A stretch of 64,000 nt of DNA from CAVVDY01 sp963815775 (GTDB lineage: Bacteria; Acidobacteriota; Terriglobia; Terriglobales; Acidobacteriaceae): the NCBI GenBank assembly GCA_963815775.1, contig CAWFIB010000029.1, positions 225,175 through 289,174 of the forward strand, in the 5' to 3' direction. Below, in pieces: positions 34,898 to 42,600 of the stretch; position 1 is the stretch's first letter, and every line of letters starts with the position of its first letter. A model generated the notes under the pieces. The model searched no databases and was not told the DNA's origin. It saw nothing but the letters and a program-made list of their open reading frames with translations. A program made the position numbers and the translations under genes.

Positions 34898-35560
34898 TCA
34901 ATTGTGCGGCGTGGGCTGGGGCGAGGCGGGCCCGGCAGGCTTGGTTGCCGATGGACGCGCCGGACTCACTGTGGTGGTATCGCTCGTTTGCAGCTTCCAG
35001 CTTTGCACGATGCCATCGAAGGCGGGCTGCAATCGGTCGATCGATCCCGGCTGCGCCTTGAGAGACAGCGAATAGATTTCCTGGTCGGGTCCGTCGATGA
35101 ACACCAATTGCTCAATCCAATCGCGTGCGCTTTCTTTGTCGTGGTAGCGGACCTTAATCATCTCCGCAGGAAGCGTATCGACAACCAGTTGCTGACGTTG
35201 CAGGGTCTGAGGATTGTGCCCGCCTGCCCGCATGTTGCTCATTGCTGCATCGATGATTTGATCGATGCTGAGAGCGGCGCCGTCTTCCATCGTCGGGAGC
35301 TCGACCGCAGCAACGGTGACCACATCCCAAAGCTTTCTGTCGGTGGTCTGCGGAGGAGCGACGACAACGCCATCACCAAAGGCTTCGCCGAGCACCGTCC
35401 AACCAGCAGGGTAGTTGAAGCAAAATCCTCCCTCTGTCTGGCAGAAGTGCTGAGACGGATCGGTAGAGGAGGCAGTGCCCTTTGCCCGCTGAGCGTGAGC
35501 GCACACCAGAAGAGCAGCGACTATGACGAAGGCCGAAAAGCCGTGAGAACGAGACAGCAC
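34898..35560 (-). CDS. Hypothetical exported protein between panC and panB
   Basis: A protein of about 220 aa with a signal peptide starting from the GTG at 35560 (SRSHGFSAFVIVAALLVCAH). Its globular part opens FCQTEGGFCFNYPAGWTVLG, a two-Cys entry followed by the YPAGWT strand characteristic of PsbP-like/DUF1795 folds. The C-terminal third is a Pro/Ser/Thr-rich tail. No catalytic residues are recognised. The ATG at 35596 would overlap the panB stop, so GTG at 35560, four bases after it, is preferred. Its stop adjoins the panC start, making a three-gene unit; a vitamin role is not implied. Confidence 0.75.
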   Translation of the reverse strand: MLSRSHGFSAFVIVAALLVCAHAQRAKGTASSTDPSQHFCQTEGGFCFNYPAGWTVLGEAFGDGVVVAPPQTTDRKLWDVVTVAAVELPTMEDGAALSIDQIIDAAMSNMRAGGHNPQTLQRQQLVVDTLPAEMIKVRYHDKESARDWIEQLVFIDGPDQEIYSLSLKAQPGSIDRLQPAFDGIVQSWKLQTSDTTTVSPARPSATKPAGPASPQPTPHN

Positions 35561-35564
35561 ACTC

Positions 35565-36452
35565 TTATGATCGCAGGGCGTGCTTGCGCTCGGCAATCAC
35601 ATCCAAGGCGGCTGACGTCTCTTTGGGCAGATGGTACGACTCCGCTTCGGATGGAAACCCCCCGGACTTCACGTCCTCCTTATAGGCGAGCACAGCGTTG
35701 CTGACCGCCGTTCCCAAATCGGCGTAGCGGCGCACGAACTTCGCCGCCGGCGCAAAGGTCAGGCCTAGCAGATCGTGGAACACCAGCACCTGCCCGTCAC
35801 ATTCCGGGCCGGCGCCGATTCCAATGGTCGGGATCTCCAGTTCGTGGGTAACCATCGCCGCCACTTCGCGGGGGATGCCTTCCAGCACCACGCAAAACGC
35901 GCCGGCGCGCTCCAATGCCAGGGCATCGCGCATTAGCTGCTCAACCGCCTTCAGGCTCTTGCCCTGGACCTTGTAGCCGCCCATCGCGTGCAACGACTGC
36001 GGCGTCAGCCCGATGTGGCCGACGACGGGAATTTCGGCGTCGACCAGGCGCTCTACAATTGGCGCACGTTTTTCGCCGCCTTCGATCTTGACGGCCTCGG
36101 CGCCGCCGTCCTTGATGAAGCGCACGGCGTTACGCAGGGTGTCCCTGATGCTCACATGATAGGAAGCGTAGGGCATGTCGGCAATCAGCAGCGCATGTTT
36201 CACGCCCCTGCGCACCGCGCGCACGTGATGCAACATCTCCTGCACGCTCACCGGCAGAGTATTCTCGTAGCCGAGCATGACCATGCCCAGCGAATCGCCC
36301 ACCAGGATCATGTCAATCCCGGCTTCGTCGATCAGACGAGCGCTGGGATAGTCATACGCCGTGAGACAGGTTATTAGCTCGTGGTGCTTTTTCTTTTCCA
36401 GGAGTGAAAAAGCGGTGATTTTGGCGCGGAAGTCGCCGGTAGTAATGCTCAC
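35565..36452 (-). CDS. panB: 3-methyl-2-oxobutanoate hydroxymethyltransferase
   Basis: Makes ketopantoate from 2-oxoisovalerate and methylene-tetrahydrofolate, the first committed step of pantothenate synthesis. It is a 295 aa TIM barrel with ITCLTAYDYPSARLIDEAGI, DMILVGDSLGMVMLGYENTL holding the metal-binding Asp, and MPYASYHVS. VGHIGLTPQSLHAMGGYKVQ near residue 140 and TIGIGAGPECDGQVLVFHDL near 210 follow. The start is GTG with GGAGG five bases upstream. First gene of the panB-panC unit. Confidence 0.97.
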   Translation of the reverse strand: MSITTGDFRAKITAFSLLEKKKHHELITCLTAYDYPSARLIDEAGIDMILVGDSLGMVMLGYENTLPVSVQEMLHHVRAVRRGVKHALLIADMPYASYHVSIRDTLRNAVRFIKDGGAEAVKIEGGEKRAPIVERLVDAEIPVVGHIGLTPQSLHAMGGYKVQGKSLKAVEQLMRDALALERAGAFCVVLEGIPREVAAMVTHELEIPTIGIGAGPECDGQVLVFHDLLGLTFAPAAKFVRRYADLGTAVSNAVLAYKEDVKSGGFPSEAESYHLPKETSAALDVIAERKHALRS

Positions 36453-36572
36453 GATGTCCTCCAGTGCAGTTCCGCCCAGCGGATACCGCCTGTCGTGCTA
36501 GTCACACCTTGGATGATGTGAGCAGCAGCCAAGAGGATTCTACATCTTCACAACAGTCCGTCAAACGCCAAA

Positions 36573-37031
36573 CTACTGCGCGGCGCTGGTATGGTCATGA
36601 ATGATCCGCCAGCCCTGAGGAAACTTCTGAAACACCAGGGTGAACAGTCCGTGTGGCTCTTTACCGTCCGGCATCGTCAGATGCCATCGGCCGCGGACAA
36701 AGGCTGAATCCGGCCCCAGCGGGACGACTTGCAAGTCGGCGAATTCCAGCTTCCCCATCTCGTGTCCGCCCGCTTGATAGGTTTTCTGGTAGCGCTCGAG
36801 AGTAGGTTGCCAGCCTTTGGTTTCGGTCCCTCCCGAAAAGAAGGTCAGCTCGGGGGAGTTCCAATATCCGGCCATGAAGCCTTGCAAGTCATGGCGGTTC
36901 CAGGCTTCCATTTGCTGCCGGACCACGCCGCGAATCTCTTTCTCGGTCTGCGACGCCGTTGCTGCGGCCGCCGGTCCTGCTGCCGCAGCCAGGAGAATAC
37001 CTGCCAGAAACAGCACCATGGGAACTCGCAT
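36573..37031 (-). CDS. Secreted NTF2-like (SnoaL/DUF4440) protein
   Basis: A 152 aa protein with a signal peptide (RVPMVLFLAGILLAAAAGPA) and a single cone-shaped NTF2-like domain: VVRQQMEAWNRHDLQGFMAG, YWNSPELTFFSGG, WQPTLERYQKTY, and the closing GLFTLVFQKFPQGWRIIHDH. The pattern matches DUF4440/SnoaL-like proteins in which a small polar pocket may bind or convert an unknown ligand. The ATG at 37031 is chosen because it begins the signal peptide; ATG at 37085 would add 18 residues. It stands alone between panB and the SYLF gene on the same strand. Confidence 0.85.
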   Translation of the reverse strand: MRVPMVLFLAGILLAAAAGPAAAATASQTEKEIRGVVRQQMEAWNRHDLQGFMAGYWNSPELTFFSGGTETKGWQPTLERYQKTYQAGGHEMGKLEFADLQVVPLGPDSAFVRGRWHLTMPDGKEPHGLFTLVFQKFPQGWRIIHDHTSAAQ

Positions 37032-37145
37032 TACGTGACGCCCTCCGGTCGCCGCAGTGTAGCCAATCGGGGCAGTGCTGAGCAACCGGCATAGACACCA
37101 CCGGCGGGCCGGTTAGCCCGCCGTCCTTGTGAAGCGAACGCTCCC

Positions 37146-37919
37146 TTAGTGGTTTTCGGCCGTGGCCTCGGTATGAGCCTTACGTACCGCCGCCAGAAAA
37201 CGATCATTTGCATGGGCGTCATGCACCTGTCCCGTTAATACCGGTCGGAAACCAACGTCGTGGCCGTAGTAGTTGGTCATCGCATCCTGGTCCTCGCGAA
37301 TAGCTACTCCGTTCAGCGTGGCTCCAACGAAGGCTCCACGCGAGCGCGAGTAGGTCAGAACTTCGGACTTCATCTTCCAATTGGTTGAGGCGCTGGCGCT
37401 GCGTCCCACGGGACCTGCGGCTGCGCTAACATCGCCGCCAATCTTGAATTTGGAACTAAGCAACTGGTTCATGCCGTTATCGTTCATGATCAGCATGACT
37501 ACATCCGTACCTTCAACGCCGATCTGGGCGCCCCAGCTACCGCCCGTGGCGGCAAAAAAGGCGGGCGCGCTCCATCCACCGCCGGTGCGGCAGGTGGCTA
37601 CGCCGCGGCCGTACTCAGCGCCAAAAATGAAGCCGCCCTTGATCATTGAAGGGATAACGGCTACGCATTTGGCATTCTCAAACACGTTCTCCGGAATTCC
37701 ACTGTCCGGAGCCCCCAGCAACTGATTGATGATGGCCGCCGACTGGTCAAGCCGTGCGAGGTCCTTCTGCCCTTCACTCTTGGCTTGTTCCGCCGCATTC
37801 TGGTCATTTTTCGCAGCGGTCTTATGCTGCTGGTTGTCTACACTTTTGTTGTTGCCCTGGGCCATTGCCATGAACGTGCCGAGCAACACCACCAAAATCA
37901 GGATCCCAAGTTTTTTCAT
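37146..37919 (-). CDS. SYLF (YSC84-like) lipid-binding exported protein
   Basis: A 257 aa protein with a signal peptide (KKLGILILVVLLGTFMAMAQ) and a SYLF domain of the YSC84/Ysc84 actin-binding protein group: IPENVFENAKCVAVIPSMIK, GGFIFGAEYGRGVATCRTGG, GGSWGAQIGVEGTDVVMLIM and RSRGAFVGATLNGVAI. SYLF domains bind phosphoinositides in eukaryotes; bacterial exported versions have no settled role. The start is the ATG at 37919 with a very good GGAGGTGA; a long in-frame extension to 38237 would place the start inside the divergent htpX gene and has no signal. Confidence 0.88.
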   Translation of the reverse strand: MKKLGILILVVLLGTFMAMAQGNNKSVDNQQHKTAAKNDQNAAEQAKSEGQKDLARLDQSAAIINQLLGAPDSGIPENVFENAKCVAVIPSMIKGGFIFGAEYGRGVATCRTGGGWSAPAFFAATGGSWGAQIGVEGTDVVMLIMNDNGMNQLLSSKFKIGGDVSAAAGPVGRSASASTNWKMKSEVLTYSRSRGAFVGATLNGVAIREDQDAMTNYYGHDVGFRPVLTGQVHDAHANDRFLAAVRKAHTEATAENH

Positions 37920-38220
37920 GTTCCAGGTCACCTCCGTCGTTTTGGGCTTGGCATCGACATACAATCTGGCCGCCCTTATGCAAGTTGGATAGATAGTTTG
38001 CGGCAAAGGTTGACACGTGAAGCCAACATTTAGGCGGCGATTCGCTACAACCTCCTGCGCGAGAAAATCATCGCCGCAACCCCCGCCTTGCCTTCTTAAG
38101 AGAGGCCTCTCGCTCGCGAAGTTTGGATCACGTCCGGGTAACCGGACGGGGCCACGTGTTTTCCGCGACCGTGACAACTGGGTATCATCTACATGGCAGA
38201 GTCTGATCGACTCGAACTGT
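37920..38220. other. Divergent control region between SYLF and htpX genes
   Basis: About 300 bases with no gene of its own. On the plus strand near 38009 there is a TTGACA but no -10 at normal spacing. Both flanking genes encode envelope-related proteins, so the region must hold both promoters; I cannot place them with confidence. Confidence 0.4.
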
Positions 38221-39099
38221 ATGGGAAATACCTTCAAGACGGCTCTTCTCTTGACAGCGATGACGCTGTTCCTGCTCTTCCTCGGGCAGATATTTGGCGG
38301 TCAGCGGGGCCTGGAGATGGCCCTGATCTTTGCCGTGATCATAAACTTCGCTTCCTACTTCTTCAGCGACAAGATTGCGCTCGCTACATATCGCGCGCAG
38401 CCCGCCACCCGCGAGCAGTTGCCGCGCGTGTATGCCATCGTCGAGCGTCTGTCGCAGAAGATGGGCATTCCTATGCCCAAGATTTACGTGATCCCCACCG
38501 ACTCACCCAATGCATTCGCAACTGGACGAAATCCCCAGCATGCTTCGGTGGCAGCCACTCAGGGAATTCTCGATCTGCTGAACGATGAAGAACTGGAAGG
38601 CGTGCTGGCACACGAGCTTGGGCACGTCCGTAATCGCGACATCCTGATCAGCTCCATCGCGGCGACGCTCGCCGGAGCCATCACGTTCCTGGCGCGCATG
38701 GGATTCTGGTTCGGCGGGATGGGCGGGGATCGTGAAGACCGACAAGGCGGAGGCGCGATGGGACTGCTGATGCTGATCCTCGCGCCGATCGCGGCGATGT
38801 TGATCCAACTCGCGGTGTCGCGCTCGCGGGAGTACCAGGCCGATGAGACAGGGGCGCACCTTACAGGCAACCCGCAAGCACTGGCAAGCGCGCTGGCCAA
38901 GCTGGACGCGTACTCAAAGCGCATCCCGATGGCCGCTTCGCCATCGACAGCGCACCTGTTCATCGTCGCGCCGAAGCTCATGGGCTTGACCTTTGCCAAC
39001 CTGTTCGCGACCCACCCGCCCATTGCTGACCGCATCGAGCGGCTCACCGGGCAGCCGGCGGAGATGTTTGGCGTGCGCTCCGGGAAACCTAATTCGTGA
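38221..39099 (+). CDS. htpX: HtpX membrane zinc protease (M48)
   Basis: Heat-shock-type quality-control protease that cleaves damaged membrane proteins. The 292 aa protein has two N-terminal helices (about 6-24 and 32-50) and DSPNAFATGRNPQHASVAAT near 95. The zinc motif LAHELGHVRNRD has HELGH at 131-135, two more helices follow, then SREYQADETGA with the third zinc ligand. A further region FATHPPIADRIERL is typical of the M48B group. The start is the ATG at 38221; a longer frame from 38017 has no support. Confidence 0.95.
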   Translation: MGNTFKTALLLTAMTLFLLFLGQIFGGQRGLEMALIFAVIINFASYFFSDKIALATYRAQPATREQLPRVYAIVERLSQKMGIPMPKIYVIPTDSPNAFATGRNPQHASVAATQGILDLLNDEELEGVLAHELGHVRNRDILISSIAATLAGAITFLARMGFWFGGMGGDREDRQGGGAMGLLMLILAPIAAMLIQLAVSRSREYQADETGAHLTGNPQALASALAKLDAYSKRIPMAASPSTAHLFIVAPKLMGLTFANLFATHPPIADRIERLTGQPAEMFGVRSGKPNS

Positions 39100-39106
39100 C
39101 CTATTA

Positions 39107-39190
39107 AAGGCCTTCACCACGGAGACGGAGTATGCGGAAGCGTTATTTCGAAATTCCTCTGTGCCCTCTGTGTCTCTGTGGTGAGACCAT
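39107..39190. repeat. Inverted dispersed repeat (CTCTGTG family) between htpX and proS
   Basis: CACCACGGAGACGGAG near 39115 and CTCTGTGTCTCTGTGGTG near 39167-39184 are imperfect inverted copies, able to fold into a long stem. The second arm shares the CTCYGTG-spaced pattern with the segment at 15949-15980. It has no U-tract, so a repeat element is more likely than a simple terminator. Confidence 0.6.
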
Positions 39191-39247
39191 TCGTCTCGCT
39201 TCTTCCCTTACAATAAGGGATTCACTTACAGGAACGACGACCCTACT

Positions 39248-41053
39248 ATGCATCGCTGGTCTCAACTCTTTATTCCTACGCTGCGCGAGGCCCCGGCCGA
39301 TGCCGAAGTCGCCAGCCACAAGTTTCTTGTCCGCGCCGGCTACATTCGTCAGCTTGCCGCCGGCATCTACTCATTCCTCTTTCTTGGCAACCGTACGCTG
39401 GTCCGCATCACCCGGATCGTGCGCGAGGAGATGGACCGCATCGGCCAGGAGTTTTATCTGCCGGCGCTGCATCCGCGGGAAATCTGGGAAGCCAGCGGAC
39501 GCTGGCAGGTCATGGGCGACAACATGTTTCGCCTGAAGGACCGTAGTGGCCGCGACCTCTGCCTGGGCATGACCGAAGAAGAGGTCATGACCGAGATCGC
39601 GCGCAAAGAGCTACGCAGCTACAAGCAACTGCCGCAAATCTGGTACCAGATCCAGCAGAAATTTCGCGACGAGCCGCGTCCCAAATCAGGGCTGTTGCGT
39701 GTGCGCCAGTTCACCATGAAGGATTCGTACTCGTTCGACATCGACGCCGCTGGACTCGACGTGAGCTATCGCAAGCACTATGACGCCTATTGCCGCATCT
39801 TCGATCGCTGTGGACTGAAGTATGTCGTAGTCGAGGCGCACTCCGGCGCCATGGGCGGTTCGCAGTCGCACGAGTTCATGATCTACACCGATGCCGGCGA
39901 GGACTTTGTCGTAAGTTGCCCGAGCTGCGGCTACGCAGCGAACCTGGAGAAGGCAACCTCGAAGCTGGAACTGGTCGAGGATTTGGCGACTACCAATAAC
40001 GGCCAGCCTGAGCTCGTACACACGCCCGGGCAAAAGACGATTGAGGATGTCGCGCGCTTTCTCGGCGTCTCTCCGAAGAACAAGATCAAGACCCTGGCCT
40101 ACATGATCGTCGGTCCCGCCGATGCCAAAACCGGCGAGCAGCGCAACCGTGCGCTTGTCGTGCTCATGCGTGGCGATCACATGTTGAACGAAGCGAAGCT
40201 GTCGGCCGCCATCGCCGGCAAAGAGTATCGTCCAATGCACGAGGAGGAGATTCAGCAGCTCTTCAATTCGCCGGCCGGATACCTCGGCCCGCTGCATGTC
40301 GAGTGGGCGAAGGACGAGAACGATACCTCCAGGCCACTGCTGATTGTGGAGGAGGCGTTGCGTGGTCGCACCAACCTGATCGCCGGCGCCAACAAAGAGG
40401 AGTATCACGTCAAGAACATCACTCCCGACGTGACATTCCGCGCGACCTCATGGGCGGACCTGCGCAATGCGGTCGAGGGCGAAGGCTGTCCCAGTTGCGG
40501 CAAGCCGCTGAAAGTCGCCAAGGCCGTCGAGATCGGGCACATCTTCAAGCTCGGTTACAAATACTCCGAATCGATGGGCGCGCGCGTGCTCGATGAAAAC
40601 GGCAAGGAAGTAATGCCGATCATGGGCAGCTACGGCATCGGGTTGGAGCGCATCCTCACCTCCTGCATCGAGCAGAACAATGACGCGAACGGCTTCTGGT
40701 TGCCCGTGAGCATTGCGCCGTTCCAGGTGGTGGTGGTGCCGACCAACACCACCGACGAGAAGATCAACTCAGGCGCAATCGATATCGCCAATCGCCTCGA
40801 AGCGGCCGGGCTGGACGTTTTGCTCGACGACCGCGACGAGCGCCCTGGCGTGAAGTTCAAAGATGCTGATCTGGTTGGTATCCCCTATCGCGTCAATGTT
40901 GGCAAGAAACTCGGGGAGGGCATCGTCGAGGTTGCCACGCGCGCAACCGCCACACGCGACGATGTTTCCGTCGCTAGCGTGGTGGAGCACCTGAAAAGGC
41001 TGGTATCCGATGACCTTACTGCGGCTCAGGGTACGGTCCAACAGAGCCACTAG
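39248..41053 (+). CDS. proS: Prolyl-tRNA synthetase (bacterial type, with editing insert)
   Basis: Charges tRNA-Pro with proline. The 601 aa size and the start HRWSQLFIPTLREAPADAEV fit the bacterial-type enzyme. Class II motif 2 is visible as FRDEPRPKSGLLRVRQFTMK, followed by DSYSFD. The long insert of about residues 220-400 carries the misacylation-editing domain (VEDVARFLGVSPKNKIKTLA; MRGDHMLNEAKLSA). Motif 3 is PIMGSYGIGLERILTSCIEQ near 458-477, and an anticodon-binding domain closes the protein (PFQVVVVPTN; LLDDRDERPGVKFKDADLVG). It converges with xseA, their stops overlapping by four bases. Confidence 0.97.
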   Translation: MHRWSQLFIPTLREAPADAEVASHKFLVRAGYIRQLAAGIYSFLFLGNRTLVRITRIVREEMDRIGQEFYLPALHPREIWEASGRWQVMGDNMFRLKDRSGRDLCLGMTEEEVMTEIARKELRSYKQLPQIWYQIQQKFRDEPRPKSGLLRVRQFTMKDSYSFDIDAAGLDVSYRKHYDAYCRIFDRCGLKYVVVEAHSGAMGGSQSHEFMIYTDAGEDFVVSCPSCGYAANLEKATSKLELVEDLATTNNGQPELVHTPGQKTIEDVARFLGVSPKNKIKTLAYMIVGPADAKTGEQRNRALVVLMRGDHMLNEAKLSAAIAGKEYRPMHEEEIQQLFNSPAGYLGPLHVEWAKDENDTSRPLLIVEEALRGRTNLIAGANKEEYHVKNITPDVTFRATSWADLRNAVEGEGCPSCGKPLKVAKAVEIGHIFKLGYKYSESMGARVLDENGKEVMPIMGSYGIGLERILTSCIEQNNDANGFWLPVSIAPFQVVVVPTNTTDEKINSGAIDIANRLEAAGLDVLLDDRDERPGVKFKDADLVGIPYRVNVGKKLGEGIVEVATRATATRDDVSVASVVEHLKRLVSDDLTAAQGTVQQSH

Positions 41054-42495
41054 TCGTTTTCTGTTTCTACGTCACGAACTTCAGAGGTAAAGCGCCCTCG
41101 GCCCAACTCCGTTTTTACCTGTTCTCCCGGAGCAAGCTGTAACGCGTCTTTAACCACCGCGCCGCTCTCATCGAACACAAGTGCGTAACCGCGCGCCAAC
41201 ACCGCCTTGGGTGAGAGCGCTTGCAAGCTGCGATCGAGTCCTAGCCAACGCGAGTGCTTCTGGAGTACGAGGGTTTCGGCTGTGCGGCCCAGGGTTTCGC
41301 TCGGCCGATCCAACTGGGCGCGGCGGCGCGTAAGCAAACTGGTCATTGCGGTTGAAAGCGCTGCTTCCCGTCGACTCAATTCCCGTCTGACATTGCCCAG
41401 CCGAATGCGCATGTCCTGATGCCGAAGGCGGGAGTCCACCGATTCGAGCTGGCGCCGCATACGCGTGAGGTTCTGTGCCTGTACCTGCACCATCCGGTAG
41501 ACTCGGTCGTCCAGCCGCTGCTGGCGCCGCGCAAGGGAGTCCTTCATGCGCGCAAAGGCCGCGTGTTGTGTGAGGCGTGACAACGCGTTATGTGCCAGCA
41601 GCAGCCGGTATTGCGTTGCCTTCGCCAAGCGCCTGTGGAGCGTGGACAGCCGTTCCTCCAGTTCGTGCTTGGCCGCAGCCACAATCTCGGCGGCCTCCGA
41701 CGGCGTGGCCGCCCGCCGGTCAGCGACAAAATCACAAATCGTGAAGTCGGTTTCGTGTCCGATGGCCGAGATGACAGGGAGCTTCGACGAGGCAATTGTC
41801 CGCGCGAGTTCTTCGTCGTTAAAAGCGAACAGGTCTTCAAGCGAGCCGCCGCCGCGCGCGACGATAATGACGTCGACCTTTCCCGAACGGTTCAAGTACC
41901 GCACTCCGGCCGCCACTTCGCCCGCTGCGCTCTCTCCCTGAACCTGGGCCGGGTAGATCAGTACGTGAATGGATTCGTGACGCCGCTGGAGGATGTTCAG
42001 TATGTCGCGCAAGGCCGCTGCGTTGGAGGAGGTCACGATTCCTATGCGTCTTGGTAGAGCCGGTATCGGCTTCTTTCGTCCAGCGTCGAAGAGGCCCTCC
42101 GCCGCCAGTTTCGCCTTGAGTTGCTCAAAAGCCAGTTGCAGCGCACCGGCACCCTTGGGCTCCAGATACTCCGCCTGCAGTTGCAGCTCACCTCTCTCGT
42201 CATAGACGGTAACTCGCCCCCGGGCAATGATTCGCATGCCGTTTCCGGGACGGAAGCGCAACAGCCGGGCTTGACTGCGCCACAGCACCACCCGGAGCTG
42301 AGCGGAGCCGTCCTTAAGGGTGAAATAGACATGCCCAGATTCCACCGGACGGTAGTTTGAAATCTCACCCTCGACGTAAATATCTGTAAATGAACGTTCT
42401 AGCTGGGTCCGGACGGCCACCACCAACTCCCGAACAGGATAGACAATTCGGGCTGGAGCGGCGAAGGTTAGCCCGAGTTGTTCATTACCTGCCAT
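41050..42495 (-). CDS. xseA: Exodeoxyribonuclease VII large subunit
   Basis: Catalytic subunit of the single-strand nuclease ExoVII, which degrades DNA from both ends into small oligonucleotides. It has an OB-fold N-domain (YVEGEISNYRPVESGHVYFT, LKDGSAQLRVVLWRSQ). The catalytic core motifs are RRIGIVTSSNAAALRDIL, VDVIIVARGGGSLEDLFAFN and PVISAIGHETDFTICDFVAD, followed by the long coiled-coil arm from about residue 280 to 400 and a compact tail. The ATG at 42495 is taken, since the extra 24 residues of a longer frame do not resemble the family. The small subunit gene xseB is not adjacent, which is unusual. Confidence 0.96.
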   Translation of the reverse strand: MAGNEQLGLTFAAPARIVYPVRELVVAVRTQLERSFTDIYVEGEISNYRPVESGHVYFTLKDGSAQLRVVLWRSQARLLRFRPGNGMRIIARGRVTVYDERGELQLQAEYLEPKGAGALQLAFEQLKAKLAAEGLFDAGRKKPIPALPRRIGIVTSSNAAALRDILNILQRRHESIHVLIYPAQVQGESAAGEVAAGVRYLNRSGKVDVIIVARGGGSLEDLFAFNDEELARTIASSKLPVISAIGHETDFTICDFVADRRAATPSEAAEIVAAAKHELEERLSTLHRRLAKATQYRLLLAHNALSRLTQHAAFARMKDSLARRQQRLDDRVYRMVQVQAQNLTRMRRQLESVDSRLRHQDMRIRLGNVRRELSRREAALSTAMTSLLTRRRAQLDRPSETLGRTAETLVLQKHSRWLGLDRSLQALSPKAVLARGYALVFDESGAVVKDALQLAPGEQVKTELGRGRFTSEVRDVETEND

Positions 42496-42600
42496 GAATG
42501 TCCCAAAACCTGGCCGTGTCTTGCTGGGCACACAAATCAAAATGCCATGACAATACAGTTGCAACAATCGTGGTGCAACGATAGTATCGGGGCGCTCGAT

